Part shown: positions 36,524 to 47,580 of the stretch, one piece after another
Layout of the letters: the number at the start of each line of letters is the position of its first letter
Numbering within the stretch: the stretch's first letter is position 1
Assembly: GCA_026120035.1 (NCBI GenBank)
Contig: JALRME010000001.1
Coordinates: 2,741,909-2,805,908, forward strand
Reading direction: 5' to 3'
DNA from: Coleophoma eucalyptorum
Taxonomy: Eukaryota; Ascomycota; Leotiomycetes; Helotiales; Dermateaceae
DNA length: 64,000 nucleotides
The notes under the pieces: model-generated
Database searches by the model: none
Told to the model about the DNA's origin: nothing
What the model saw: the letters and a program-made list of their open reading frames with translations, nothing else
Translations under genes and position numbers: made by a program

Positions 36524-38881
36524 TTATATTTGGCCGCGCATATCTAATGGTGCTCTCTTTCGCCAGTCGTTTCTCTCATTCTCTGCTAACACATGTTGTT
36601 GCCAACGAGCAACTCCTGTAGCCATGGCATCTGCTACGGCTGCACCCTCCACAGTCTTAACCATAGACAAAACCCACCGAGCCTTCTCTGTCCCAATCCA
36701 TCTCTCGTGTATCATGTTCTTAGTGATACACGCATGGCTGAATGCTCTTGTTATAATTGGATGGGGAGCTACATTGTGATGGCGCAAGTACTCGTTAATA
36801 TGTTGGATATTGCGCATCAGCACTCGGGGACTTCGTCGCTCACAGTGGGCAATTGCCAGAGCCAACTTCCTTAAAAGCTTGACTTTTTGTGGTCGAAGCG
36901 GATACACAAGTTCCTGTCTTCCCATAAGTCTTCTACTTTTCTTGGTTTCGACGCCCAGAGCGCTTAAAATTATTTCGAGATTGAAAGATGACTTGTCCAC
37001 CATCCCGATTACAAGTGGTGCACATCCATCCAACATTGAGTCCTTTTGCGCTTCCCATTGGGTACGTAAATAATTTGAACTCGAGTTCCAGTGTGCATGA
37101 CGCTGAAAGGTTCGATAAAATGACCAGGCAAGAAGAACGTCAAAAGTCGCAAGTCTATTGATCGTGGCAGCCGCAGACAGAGGGTGTAAAAAGGACCCAT
37201 GGAGTAGCAATCTTTTCAGTGTCGGAACAACTTCGTCGTACTTCTCTAGGCGAATCAACATATCGAAAAGTCTATTTGATCGCTCCCAGCAGTTCTCCCG
37301 ACAAATATCTACGCTGGCGAGTAAAAGGCCGAGGTCACCTGGAGCGGTACCAGGCATCGAAGCATCGAAATGATTTCTAAGCACATCGCCATCCTTAATG
37401 TATCTTCGACTGATCCAGTGATTCAACATAATTTCGCAGCTTTCCTGAGTGGACAGCGGAGAAGTTGGAGAAAATCTTTTATAACAGCGGCTTGTACCTG
37501 GAATGCCAGCTTCGAATTTGAGCCAGCCTTTAATTAAGTGGTGATCGTCAATATTACGCATTTTTGCAAACGTATGAAGCACCCGGTATCTCATTTTGCA
37601 CCAGAGGACATTGGTCATCGTCCCAAGAGAACAAAATTGTGGTAGGAGTTTGGAGATCAGCATCGTAGGTAGTAAATCAAGTACTTCTGCGAGTCTTTCC
37701 GATGAGGCCCTCCACGGTTCATGAATATGCTCAACCAGTTTCATTGTTCGAAGTGCCGTGGTGATACTGAGCCTCGCATTGTTCAGGGATTCCAGAGCAT
37801 TCTTTCTGCCCATCGCTGGGTCAATACCCGCTTCCAATTCCATCACTTTCTTGCCGCATTCGCGTGTCAAGAGTTCTGAAAGCGCAGAAGCTTGCTCTGC
37901 TTTAGCAATATATGACGTACTGTCAACCACAACAGCATCGTTCAGCCAGCTCATGCTCCAGTGCCTGACCATATTGACAAGGCCATATTTCATCATATGA
38001 TGTTGTTTTGATGATGTTGATTGTAAGATGTCTCGCAAAATTATTTGGGTCTCTTCTCTTGCGGAAAATTCAGCTAAAGCAGAGAATAGACCAGCCAAGA
38101 CTCCATTGTCATGGTCAATTGGCTGTAAAACTTTGCAGGCCTTGAGACTCTCCCATATCGAAACATAAAACGGAAGTAAGTGTTGGCCGCAAAATGCATT
38201 ATATGTTAAGCCTGCCACAGTTCTCTCGTAGTTTGGTGCTTGACGTTCCCAGAATTTTGCAAGATTGCGAGGAGTATCTTGCAACACAGAAGAAAGTAGT
38301 TCATCGGAGACAATCCCCAGGCTCAGACTATAGCTGAGCTGCCTTTGAAATTCCTCAAATATTTCATGGATTTTGGAGGGCGGTGTTTCTTGCAGGTTTT
38401 TCTGAAACTGAAGAAAAATATCTTCTGCAGCCCGAGGATTATGTGTCAGTGTAACTTGCAAATGCGTCGTATCCCCGTCGGCGTTCTCCAAGTCTTGCTT
38501 GTGCTCGTCCCAGTTGGCCAGCCACTTCGGCAACATACTTCGTGCATTTGGTACGTCTGGAAGAGAGCGCGACACAGGAGCTTCCCATTGCCATTGAGTT
38601 CTATCAACATCTCCACCAAGGCCCCATAACGCGGCAAGGAAATGTGCGGGCGGTTGGGTATCTTGGCTCATATACGCCATCCGCCGTTTTCCCAGTCTCC
38701 TCCTGCACTCCATAGGACCCGGTACAGAGCTGCCATAGCGCCTCGAGGTCCTCGACAGTGAGCAAAACCGCAGGAAGGCGCTCGAAAGAATGTCATCGGA
38801 CACCCATATCGCATCGGATGGAGGCACAAGCTTGCGCTTTATTGCGCGAGAGCAGGCCGGGGGCCTCGGCCAGGGAACCAT
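36524..38881 (-). CDS. Unrecognised large alpha-helical protein, possibly mitochondrial
   Basis: A single uninterrupted frame of 785 residues, unusual among intron-rich neighbours. The first 70 residues are rich in Arg, Ser and Pro (SLSRTSRRYGSSVPGP, CRRRLGKRRM), compatible with a mitochondrial presequence but not diagnostic. The rest is mostly helical with Leu/Ala/Arg periodicity, and has segments such as HEIFEEFQRQLSYSLSLG, HNVAPHPIITRAFSHAC and RWVLSMVKTVEGAAVADAM. Paired helices suggest a PPR- or HAT-like solenoid; I cannot assign a family. If so, a role in mitochondrial RNA metabolism would be plausible, but this is inference. Alternative starts exist at internal Met residues (MECRRR, MAYMSQ). 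A frame this long with no stop supports a real gene. It is divergent from HEM12 with 371 bp between starts. Confidence 0.8.
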   Translation of the reverse strand: MVPWPRPPACSRAIKRKLVPPSDAIWVSDDILSSAFLRFCSLSRTSRRYGSSVPGPMECRRRLGKRRMAYMSQDTQPPAHFLAALWGLGGDVDRTQWQWEAPVSRSLPDVPNARSMLPKWLANWDEHKQDLENADGDTTHLQVTLTHNPRAAEDIFLQFQKNLQETPPSKIHEIFEEFQRQLSYSLSLGIVSDELLSSVLQDTPRNLAKFWERQAPNYERTVAGLTYNAFCGQHLLPFYVSIWESLKACKVLQPIDHDNGVLAGLFSALAEFSAREETQIILRDILQSTSSKQHHMMKYGLVNMVRHWSMSWLNDAVVVDSTSYIAKAEQASALSELLTRECGKKVMELEAGIDPAMGRKNALESLNNARLSITTALRTMKLVEHIHEPWRASSERLAEVLDLLPTMLISKLLPQFCSLGTMTNVLWCKMRYRVLHTFAKMRNIDDHHLIKGWLKFEAGIPGTSRCYKRFSPTSPLSTQESCEIMLNHWISRRYIKDGDVLRNHFDASMPGTAPGDLGLLLASVDICRENCWERSNRLFDMLIRLEKYDEVVPTLKRLLLHGSFLHPLSAAATINRLATFDVLLAWSFYRTFQRHAHWNSSSNYLRTQWEAQKDSMLDGCAPLVIGMVDKSSFNLEIILSALGVETKKSRRLMGRQELVYPLRPQKVKLLRKLALAIAHCERRSPRVLMRNIQHINEYLRHHNVAPHPIITRAFSHACITKNMIHERWIGTEKARWVLSMVKTVEGAAVADAMATGVARWQQHVLAENERNDWRKRAPLDMRGQI

Positions 38882-39252
38882 ACAGCGCAGCAGGTTTTAT
38901 TTCATCGAATTTGATCGCGCTAGCATACGGTGTTATAGCAGAGAAGGATGCGTGGACAGCAATAGGAGACTCTTTGGGTGCTATTAAAGAAGACTGGTGA
39001 GGGTTGCAAGTGCCAAGGTGTGTCGTGGTGCCGCAATGAAGACAATTAGTATCAAGAGCTGTGTAATTCGATGGTAGCTTGAAGTCGAAGTCAAAGTACA
39101 GGTGCTAATCCGACCAATTGGAGTTAAGCTGGCCTGTGCATTAGCTCAGGAACCTCAACTGTCAAGGTATTTGCGGTAGCGGGGTACCTATACATTTCGA
39201 TCTTTGTTTTCTTATACAAACACCAGGCGTTGAAAACGAAAATCTGACAGTC
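38882..39252. other. Divergent promoter, orphan (-) / HEM12 (+)
   Basis: No separate gene here; short frames overlap the orphan's N-terminus. Confidence 0.45.
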
Positions 39253-40566
39253 ATGGCACATCAATTTGAACCCCTCAAGAATGATTTGATTCTAAGAACA
39301 GCATGGGGTAATTTTACAATCAATTTCCCATTCCAGAATGTGGACATCGACACTAACTTGCTCAGGCCAGAAAGTAGAACGGCCACCATGCTGGGTGATG
39401 CGTCAAGGTACAAGCTCTCTGCGAGCTTTTTTTTTGGAAAGGAGATAACTAATACATTCTCACAGCTGGAAGATATCTCCCCGAGTATCATGAAGCCAAA
39501 GGCACTCACGATTTTTTCGAATGTTGCCGGTCCCCCGAGATCGCATCTACCTTGACCCTACAACCGATCGAGCGCTTTGCAGGACTCATTGACGCAGCTA
39601 TCATATTTTCCGATATCTTGGTCATTCCTCAGGCTTTGGGAATGACAGTTGAAATGGTCGATAAGAAGGGCCCCCATTTCCCTGAGCCTCTCAAAAGCCC
39701 ATCGGATCCCCAGTACGAACAAGTACTGAAGAAGAAGGTCGACGTTGCTGCAGAGCTTGACTATGTCTATAAAGCAATTACACTCACAAGGCACAAGCTT
39801 CAGGGAAGAGTACCATTGATTGGATTCTGTGGGGCTCCATGGACCTTGCTCTGCTACATGGTTGAAGGTGGAGGAAGTAAGCTCTTCATCCAGACCAAAA
39901 CTTGGGTCTATAAATATGCACAGGCCAGCAAAGACCTTCTGCAGAAGATCTCCGAAGTTTGTGTTGAATACCTAGCTTTGCAGGTGCAAGCAGGAGCTCA
40001 GGTACGTTAATGAAGAGATTTAGAGTTGCACAAGAATAACAGTAGTTGAATAGCTTATTCAAGTATTCGATTCATGGGCTTCAGAACTATCGCCTTCATC
40101 ATTCAAGGAATTCTCGCAACCATACTTGGCATACATCTCAGAGAATCTGCCAAAGCGGTTGAAGGAGATGAATCTTGAGCCAGTGCCCATGATCGTATTT
40201 GCCAAAGGTGCTTGGTATGCTTTGGATACTCTTTGCGACCTTGGCTACAATGTTGTTGGTCTTGACTGGCTTCAAGATCCAGCTGAAGCCGTTAAAATCC
40301 GCGGCAACAGACCGATTGTATTTCAAGGCAACGCAGACCCTGGAGTCTTGTATGGAACCAGAGAAGCAATCACGAGTGTTGTTGAACAGACTGTGAAAGG
40401 GTTTGGTGGCGGGAAACAAGGCTGGATATCCAATCTTGGTCACGGTAGGTAACTCAAGGACTTTTCTGAGCTGGCTTGCTAATTTAGTCTAGGAATCACT
40501 CCTGGTGTCAATCCTGAGGATCTAAGATTCTACTTCCAAGAAGTGCATCGAGTAGCTGGCAGCTAA
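39253..40566 (+). CDS. HEM12: Uroporphyrinogen III decarboxylase
   Basis: Exons 39253-39307, 39366-39407, 39466-40001, 40054-40444 and 40493-40566 give 365 residues, the family's usual length. The enzyme removes four acetate carboxyls from uroporphyrinogen III to make coproporphyrinogen III in heme synthesis, in the cytosol. Exon 1 encodes [19 protein letters not shown]. The short exon 2 carries the conserved [10 protein letters not shown], joined to [13 protein letters not shown] (catalytic Arg residues of the [10 protein letters not shown] signature). Other signatures: [27 protein letters not shown] with its key Asp, [18 protein letters not shown], and [16 protein letters not shown]. All introns are GT-AG and 48-64 nt. 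It ends 64 bp before the convergent FCY1 stop. Confidence 0.97.
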
Positions 40567-40630
40567 ACCGCCTATATCACCCAATGATAGAACTCATAGC
40601 ACACTCAATATTGTGCATTCCTATCATAAT

Positions 40631-41543
40631 CTATTTTTCCTGCTTGGAGTGAACTAGCTTCTCCTCCCCAATATCCTCGTACCTATTTACAAAAGGCTTT
40701 AGTCCTGCTCTTGATACTCACTTAGGGGTGCCCATATGTGTCTACTCACCAGGTCTGTCGAGAATTGGTTAGTTGTGAATATGAAAGGAAAGGCAGTATC
40801 ACGTACCTCGGGTTTTTCTTTGATGAACTTCTCCATCAGGTCCTGGCATTCTTGAGATTTCATGTTGACCACTTCAACACCTCGTTGCTTCAGGTATGCT
40901 TCGCCGCCCAGGTAAGTGTTGTTTTCTCCAATGACAACTCTTGCGACACCATACAGGAGACAGGCGCCCGTGCTTTGGAAGTTAGCCTAACTTTGGCACT
41001 ATGTACTTGAAATACGAAATTGGTGCAAGTCTCGACGATAACCCGCGATTTCAAATTAAATTCTATCGAACTTACCACATATCGCATGGCGAGAGACTTT
41101 GAAAATTACGTCAGCCTCAGTTCCTCCTACACATCAGTGCTATCACTCACGTAGTGTACATTGTACTACCTGCATATGCCTTTGCAGGAAGTCTTCCAGA
41201 GTTGTATAATGCAGAAGTCTCGCCCTGGTGGTTTAGATTGAGTGGTCTGAGCCTATATTTTCCAGCAATATTGATAACTTACATGATGAATGGGACTACC
41301 TAGCTGGACTCTCATATTATGCCCTACAAACCTGTGGTGAGTTTGGCTGGACATTTACTCAAAATGGCCACTGACCTCGCCCAAGCAACTTTCCATCCTT
41401 GGACACCAGTGCAGCACCAATCTGAAGTGTTAGTGAATGTACTATATAGACAACGGATTGAAGCCTCTTACCGGAACCCCCCCTTCACTATAGGAGAGTT
41501 TAGCTTCCTCAACAGCAATAGCAAAAGCTTCTTGGTCGTTCAT
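40631..41543 (-). CDS. FCY1: Cytosine deaminase
   Basis: Eight exons give 158 residues, exactly the yeast length: 41543-41472, 41421-41376, 41323-41283, 41224-41151, 41096-41076, 40972-40807, 40754-40750, 40682-40631. The enzyme deaminates cytosine to uracil in pyrimidine salvage. The catalytic zinc site is complete: HGE (His53, Glu55), and PCDMCTGAC (Cys82, Cys85). Other family features are EEAKLSYSEGGVPIGAALVS, GRGHNMRVQLGS, YTTLSPCD and the C-terminal ETWYEDIGEE. The fifth exon is 21 nt and the seventh only 5 nt (ACCTG). Both have good splice signals on each side and restore frame and homology. Because of the short exons, no open frame longer than 60 codons reveals this gene except parts of introns. 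The intron at 40973-41075 is 103 nt. Confidence 0.93.
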
Positions 41544-42700
41544 CTTGTCACTTAGGTCCTCGGGCTCTAAAATTGATATGTGTAAGGTCTGAGTTGGTCG
41601 AATTAAAAATTGGGAGAAAAGGAAAGAGTGGCGGTAGACTACAAGTGGATCTCAGTTGTCGATACAGGTAGGTATCTGTTACGAATAGTCTTTACGAGCA
41701 AAATGGAACGTGTTACTCAAAACCAAGCACTGAGGTGGGTATCAGAGGCCCCCGATGTTGCTGCTTGAAGACTACATTACTGTAACAAAAGGAATCCTTT
41801 GTTTACAGGAAACTCTCACAATCCCCAGAACACTCACTCTCCCTTCAAGAACATGGAATACGCCCCCGCTCGATGTGGTGAGCATTATCATGTGATCCAG
41901 AGAGCCTTATCATGCCGATTACGATAGACGCTGCTTTAACAGGCTGTTTGCTGACGCATTGCCGAAAGATCTATTTTCGGTTAGCCACAGGGGCTAAATC
42001 TGGCGGCGAAGCGAAGGCAATCTAGAAGACAAATGCGAGGAAAACAGGAGCTGCGATGAAATAAAGCACTCTAAACATCCGGATTGTGATAAAGATCCTC
42101 GTTCAATTTGAAAGTAGCGTAGACAGAGCCGTGTATCCTTCTCTAGGAGCATTTCCGTGTCATTCAGGCTTTCACCGTTCAGTTTTAGGCGGAACACAAA
42201 ATAAAAAGTCGTAGAATTCTGCCGTGGAAGGTTATGGAATCTTGAGAGAGGCTAATAAGCAATTCGTTCGCCTTGTACCAAAGTTCAGCCTCTTCATAAC
42301 TTCCAACCCTTAACGCGATAAGATTCTCCTCAACAATATATCCAAACACAGCATTTCAAGACCCGCGTATACCTCTTGTGTGTTTCTACGCTGTTCGGCC
42401 TTTTCAAGATCACCATCAGACCAAAAGATCTTGCCTTTCCGATAAATTATCTCTGCAAGGTAGGACCCCTCCAGATTTCTGGGCTAAGGCAAAAGCCTCC
42501 CTCTCCAGCACAGTGTCTCTCCTGCTGTCTCTGCCATAGCAGTTTCTGAAGTACTTATCAGCTAACCCATTGATCTCGTAGTTAAAAGGACAACCTACCT
42601 AGAAATTGTAGAGCCTTTCAACCACTCAGCCTGTTGCGCCTCGGCTCAATACATCCCTCTTGTGCAATCTCCCCTCTTCTTTAATAAATAGGCTGCAAAC
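41544..42700. other. Region between FCY1 and the J-protein gene
   Basis: It contains the decayed TPR-like frames on the minus strand described separately, and the promoters of FCY1 (-) and the J-protein (+). Confidence 0.5.
41994..42650 (-). pseudogene. Possible TPR-like gene relic
   Basis: Consecutive fragments on the minus strand read like one helical-repeat protein but in different frames. Fragments include AEAQQAEWLKGSTIS (about 42650-42602), TVLEREAFALAQKSGG (about 42515-42468), SYLAEIIYRKGKIFWSDGDL with EKAEQRRNTQE (about 42466-42370), and NLIALRVGSYEEAELWYKAN (about 42325-42265). The last piece contains LNGESLNDTEMLLEKDTRL (about 42175). The first junction and the third can be written as introns (GTAGGT...CAG, GTATAC...GAG). 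The step from KSGG to SYLA has no splice signal and looks like a frameshift. An in-frame stop lies just before the first fragment. Alternating Ala/Leu/Tyr spacing is TPR-like. I cannot name the family, and this could also be a badly understood multi-exon gene. Confidence 0.4.
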
Positions 42701-44116
42701 ATGGCCAAGGATACCAAATACTACGATATTCTCGGGGTAAGTTACTGCTGGCGATATTGTTCGAGAGTAGGGCTAACGCGTCAAAGGTCTCAGTCGAAGC
42801 CACCGAAGTTGAGCTCAAGAAAGCATACAAAATTGGTGCCTTGAAGCATCATCCAGGTGCGCTAGGTTGCCCACCAGAAGACAATGTTCTTTGTACTAAT
42901 CTCCTGCAGATAAGAATGCACACAACCCTGATGCCGCCGACAAATTCAAGGACCTGTCGCACGCTTACGAGATCCTCTCCGATCCACAAAAGCGCCAGAT
43001 TTACGACCAATATGGCGAGGAGGGATTAGAAGGAGGTGCAGGGGGAGCTGGTGGTATGAACGCAGAAGATCTCTTCTCTCAGTTCTTCGGTGGAGGATCT
43101 GCATTTGGAGGCGGCGGACTCGGAGGCATGTTTGGTGGTGGAATGCAGAACCGTGGCCCACCAAAGGCTCGCACAATTCACCACGTTCACAAAGTTTCCC
43201 TGGAAGATATCTACCGAGGCAAGGTATCTAAGCTGGCCCTTCAAAAGTCCGTCATCTGCCCCAAGTGTGAGGGCCGTGGAGGCAAGGAGGGTGCGGTCAA
43301 GAAGTGTGCAGGCTGCGATGGCCACGGTATGAAGACGATGATGCGCCAGATGGGCCCTATGATCCAGCGCTTCCAGACAGTCTGCCCTGACTGTAATGGA
43401 GAAGGTGAAATCATCCGCGAGAAGGACAAGTGCAAGGCTTGTAATGGAAAGAAGACCACCGTTGAGCGGAAAGTTCTGCACGTCCATGTCGACAGGGGCG
43501 TGCGCAGCGGCCATAAGATTGATTTCCGTGGCGAGGGAGATCAGACACCTGGCGTTCAGCCTGGAGACGTTGTTTTTGAGATCGAGCAGAAGCCACATCC
43601 AAGATTTCAGCGAAAGGACGATGACCTATTTTACCACGCTGAGATCGACCTGGTGACCGCTCTTGCAGGTGGCACCATTTTCGTTGAGCACTTAGATGAC
43701 CGATGGTTAAGTGTCGAAATTCTTCCAGGAGAGGTTATCAGTCCAGGTAAGCTCAATTCTCTAGACTCCACTGCATACAGATAACTAATCTATAACAAGG
43801 CTCAATTAAGATGGTGCGTGGCCAAGGTATGCCTTCATACCGCCATCACGACTTCGGAAACTTGTACATCCAATTCGACGTTAAATTCCCTGAGAAGAAC
43901 TGGACCGCGGATGCTGCAGCTTTTGAAGCTCTGAAGTCAATTTTGCCAGCTTCTACGGAGACAACTGTTCCCCCTGCTGAAGCGATGACCGACGTAGCCG
44001 ATCTTGAAGACATTGATGCAAGCCAGCAGGCACGAGCACAAGGGGCAGGATCTATGGATGAGGATGATGAAGATGGACACCCAGGAGCTGAGCGTGTTCA
44101 GTGTGCTTCCCAATAA
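42701..44116 (+). CDS. YDJ1: Type I J-protein, Ydj1/Mas5-like Hsp40
   Basis: Exons 42701-42736, 42787-42856, 42910-43746 and 43800-44116 give 419 residues. It delivers clients to cytosolic Hsp70 and stimulates its ATPase. The J domain starts [19 protein letters not shown]; the HPD motif is formed across intron 2 (HHP then DKNAHNP). A Gly/Phe-rich linker ([18 protein letters not shown]) follows. The zinc-binding region has [24 protein letters not shown] and CKACNGKK. The substrate-binding beta domains follow, with [13 protein letters not shown]. The protein ends CASQ, a CaaX box, so it is probably farnesylated as Ydj1 is, and partly membrane-bound. Introns are 50, 53 and 53 nt. All phases agree. 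Confidence 0.96.
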
Positions 44117-44703
44117 GTCTGGGTAGGGAAGCATAGGTTGTGAGGACAGAGATTTTCAGACCTTCTGATGCACCTTTACCAATGCAGCATCTTATCAACG
44201 GTGCAATGTTACTTGGGGATAAGAAGTTGAGACCTCTCGCATGCATATGCATATGCGGGAGTGTCTTCAAATTAGTAGTGGCGTTTGCACAATTGCTGCA
44301 TTTCCTTTGCGATTAATCAATTGGGCGTTTAGAGAGGTTAGATAGCATTCGAAGGAAGTCTTTCAAGCATGAACCTCTAGTGCCACTCTTGAGCGCTCAA
44401 CAACGAAAGCATCAAGCTGCAGACTAGTCTTTAGATACCATGGTATTCGCGTGAAAATGTAATTTTGTACTACCTAACCAAAACACGATAGCCTCCTTGT
44501 TGATCTGGAGATGCCTCAAGTGGAGTTTTATCACATCACGTGATACTTTGATTAGTAAACACCTGTAAGCTCACCATGAATGATGCCTTATCTCACCCTT
44601 CTCTTAATTTCCTCTAAGGTTACGGACGTAATTCAAAGGCTCTTCGGAATTCCTTCCCCATTCTGCCCGCTCGATCGTGCCTAGGAGCTTATTAGTCGTG
44701 AGA
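44117..44703. other. Intergenic, promoter side of the Zn2Cys6 factor
   Basis: No gene seen. It holds an 8-bp E-box palindrome described separately. Confidence 0.5.
44536..44543. promoter_or_regulatory. TCACGTGA E-box palindrome
   Basis: The perfect palindrome TCACGTGA lies 161 bp upstream of the transcription factor start. It matches the Cbf1/bHLH E-box consensus. Function is inferred only from the match. Confidence 0.3.
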
Positions 44704-47580
44704 ATGGACTTCTCCAACCCGGTCCTTCATCCTGACCCCACCCGCATTTATGCCTCTACTGTTGACGGCCAAGCTGCAGCTTCAACTCCAGAGAGTAATT
44801 CCAATGCCTCTCACGGCTCTTCTTCTCCGTCCTCTGCCTCGGTAGCTGCTCAGCAGCAGGCAGCTCCCAAGATACGGCGCCGTAATCGCATGATCACTAG
44901 TTGTCTTGAGTGTAGAAGACGCAAGCTGAAATGCAACAAGTCGCACCCATGCACTAATTGGTGGGTAGTCACGTTGCTTCTTGCACATGTCTACGAATAC
45001 TAAGCTTGTGGTGATAGTGTGAAGTTCAGTCGAGACTGTGTCTTTCTTGCTCCTGCTCTGGACCAAGCGAGCCAGCTCAAGCTCACTGAGATCAAAGAGA
45101 AAGTCGGATCGCTTGAGCGCTTACTTGAGCGGGATGTTGCCAAATCCAAAAGTCCTGCCCCAGTTCAAACACCTAGCCAGGATAGAGCTTTGCCTGATGA
45201 TAAGGATGATGACTTGCCAGCTGCAGAAGACGAGCAGGGTCTTGAGCCCACGCCTCTGGCTGTCGTCGATGCTGCTTATGATGATGAAGGGGATGGAGAG
45301 CAGAATGATGATCTGCTGGATCTCGGTATCCAGCTTGGCCGGATGAGGATCACTGAGCGAATTGGTGGTTTTTTCAGGCCGAAGATTGCTAATGAAGTGA
45401 GCATTATTCACTCTCCAATGACAGCCTTCCGTATGGAAAGCTGATATCTACGATTGTTCTGTTCTGAAAGCAAGACTGACATAACCTAGTTGGAATACAC
45501 TCTATCTGTGGAAGCTGATACTGCGAATTCACCACCCCAAGAGTTTGAGCCACTACCTCCAGCACAAGACTATCTTAAACCTGGACCATCCTATATTGCA
45601 CCAGCATCTGGCTTCTTCTTTGGCCAAGCTGGAAATCAAACATCACTGGTTGATTTCCTTCCATCTCGTCTGGCTGCAGATAGACTTATCAAACAATATT
45701 TCGAGGCTGTTCATGCAATAGCACAAATCGTCCATAAGCCTACATTTCAGCGCGAATATAATACCTTTTGGGATGAGATCTCTTTGGGCATCGAGCCAGC
45801 TAATTCTGTCCAAACAATTGTATTTGCTGCGATGTTTTCTGGTGTCGTCAGTATGGATGAGGCAACTATTTCCCGTGACTTTGGCGTTTCCAAAGTGAGT
45901 CTTATAGACAACTTCAGATTAGGAACCGAGACGGCTGTAAGTCAACTTGTAGAAGATCAGCTTGGTGTTCACTAATTCGATTAGTTGGGTCGAGCAAATT
46001 TCCTCAGAACTACAAAGCTTGAAACTTTGCAAGCTTTTGTTATGTACTTGGTAAAGGCTATAATATCTCTTTATGATTCGTACTGACACAAGGTCAAGAT
46101 ACCTCTTTGCCGAGCAGAAGTCTCGAGAGCACATTCGGTTCTTGTTGGCGCTGCAATTAGAATGGCAATGTGCATGGGACTTCACAGAGACGGTGAAACC
46201 TATGGCCTTAATCCCTTAGAAACTCACGTCAGGCGGCTCATTTGGCATCAACTCCTGTTTCTAGACATACGAACTTGTGAAGCTCAGGGGCCACAGCCAT
46301 CCATCAGGAAAGACGACTTCGACACCAAACTTCCACTTAATGTAAATGATGTTGATCTTCGCCCAACGGGCAGGCCACCAGCTGGATCAGAGAGATGGAC
46401 TGATGCCACATTCCCGCTCATCCGCTTCGAGACTAACGAAATGATGAGAACTATATGGATTGATCGAGTAAGATTGGAACGTAGGAAGATTAGTCTCACC
46501 GCAGTTCTTAGTAAGATTGAAACGTTTCGAAAGAACATGGCTGCCAAGTACGATCACTTGATCGACGAGCGGATACCCTTGCAACGGTGTGCAAAATATG
46601 TCATGGCTTTATTGCACGGTAGATTACTTGTTATGGTATTGCACGTATATCACAATTCTGTAAGTGTCTCCACATCATTTATTTCTATCCTCCTACAGGC
46701 GCATAAGAGGCACTTTGGGTTTTTCGCTGCAGTATCTGAAGCTATGAAAATATCTTAATCTGAGCGGGGTTTTGAGTGCAGTTTGTTCTGTCTACAGCGA
46801 ACTTTATTTTTACACGCAATATAAATCAGCATGTTTCACGTTACTGACAGAAGACAGACCAAATTCCCTATGCCTGATCGTCTAAGACAGATTATGGTCG
46901 CATCTGGTATCCAGATGATGGAGATGGCAATAGCAGTAGAGACCATCCCGGATCTTCATAAATGGGCCTGGTACTCCGGAGCATGGCAACAGTATCACGT
47001 AGCGTTCTTGTTGCTGCTTGAAGTATACACAAATCCACATCGTAAGGAAGTCGACAGGATATGGCCCTGTCTCGATTACGTGTTCGAAACGCAGGCTTCA
47101 GAGCCAAGACAGGTCAAAGGTCGGAAGATTCTTTCGGAGTTGCAGCGGAAGACTACTGTTTATCAAAGCATGCGCGGAATGCGTGCTCCCATTGCTATGC
47201 AGAAGCATCTTGGCCAGCGACCACTCCGTAAGTCAGAGAGCCAAGCTTCGACATCTCCCGAGGCAGTACCAAATCCATATTCTGGGACAGGCGAACAATC
47301 AGCGGTTGGAAAGGCGCCTATCCAGCATGGAATCGTATATGCAGGCGTGTCAAATGGCGAGTCCTTATGGGCGCTTCCTGAAAATCAAAGTCCCGAAGCG
47401 AGCAGCGAATCTGGAAGTGCTAGTCAAAGACCGTCTTTGGCTCCTTCATCCGTTGGCACAGATGATTTGATGGCTGAGATTGACTGGGATGCTTTTGATG
47501 CATTATTTCCCCCAGGTCAACAGACCGATGAGCTTATTCAGCCGATGTTCAACCTTCAGAACCCGTCGAATTTCTACTAA
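44704..47580 (+). CDS. Zn2Cys6 fungal-specific transcription factor
   Basis: Proposed exons are 44704-44960, 45018-45396, 45490-45936, 45985-46050, 46093-46659 and 46858-47580, giving 812 residues. The binuclear zinc cluster is complete (SCLECRRRKLKC, then HPCTNC, then DCVF; spacing C-x2-C-x6-C-x5-C-x2-C-x6-C) and intron 1 interrupts it inside the fifth Cys codon. A short coiled coil follows (LTEIKEKVGSLERLLERDV), presumably for dimerisation, then an acidic stretch. The middle homology region has RAEVSRAHSVLVGAAIRMAM and CMGLHRDGE. The C-terminal part ends near DDLMAEIDWDAFDALFPPG, an acidic/aromatic segment that could activate transcription. The last intron (198 nt) is the least certain; it may hide a further short exon. 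Targets are unknown. The start ATG follows a frame with no other Met. Confidence 0.85.

Noticed and set aside
36524..41543. A metabolic gene cluster built around HEM12 and FCY1
   Set aside because: Heme synthesis and pyrimidine salvage are unrelated, and no transporter, regulator or biosynthetic core gene accompanies them.
43026..43598. 190-codon frame antisense to the J-protein
   Set aside because: The J-protein frame has complete domains. The antisense product has no recognisable feature.
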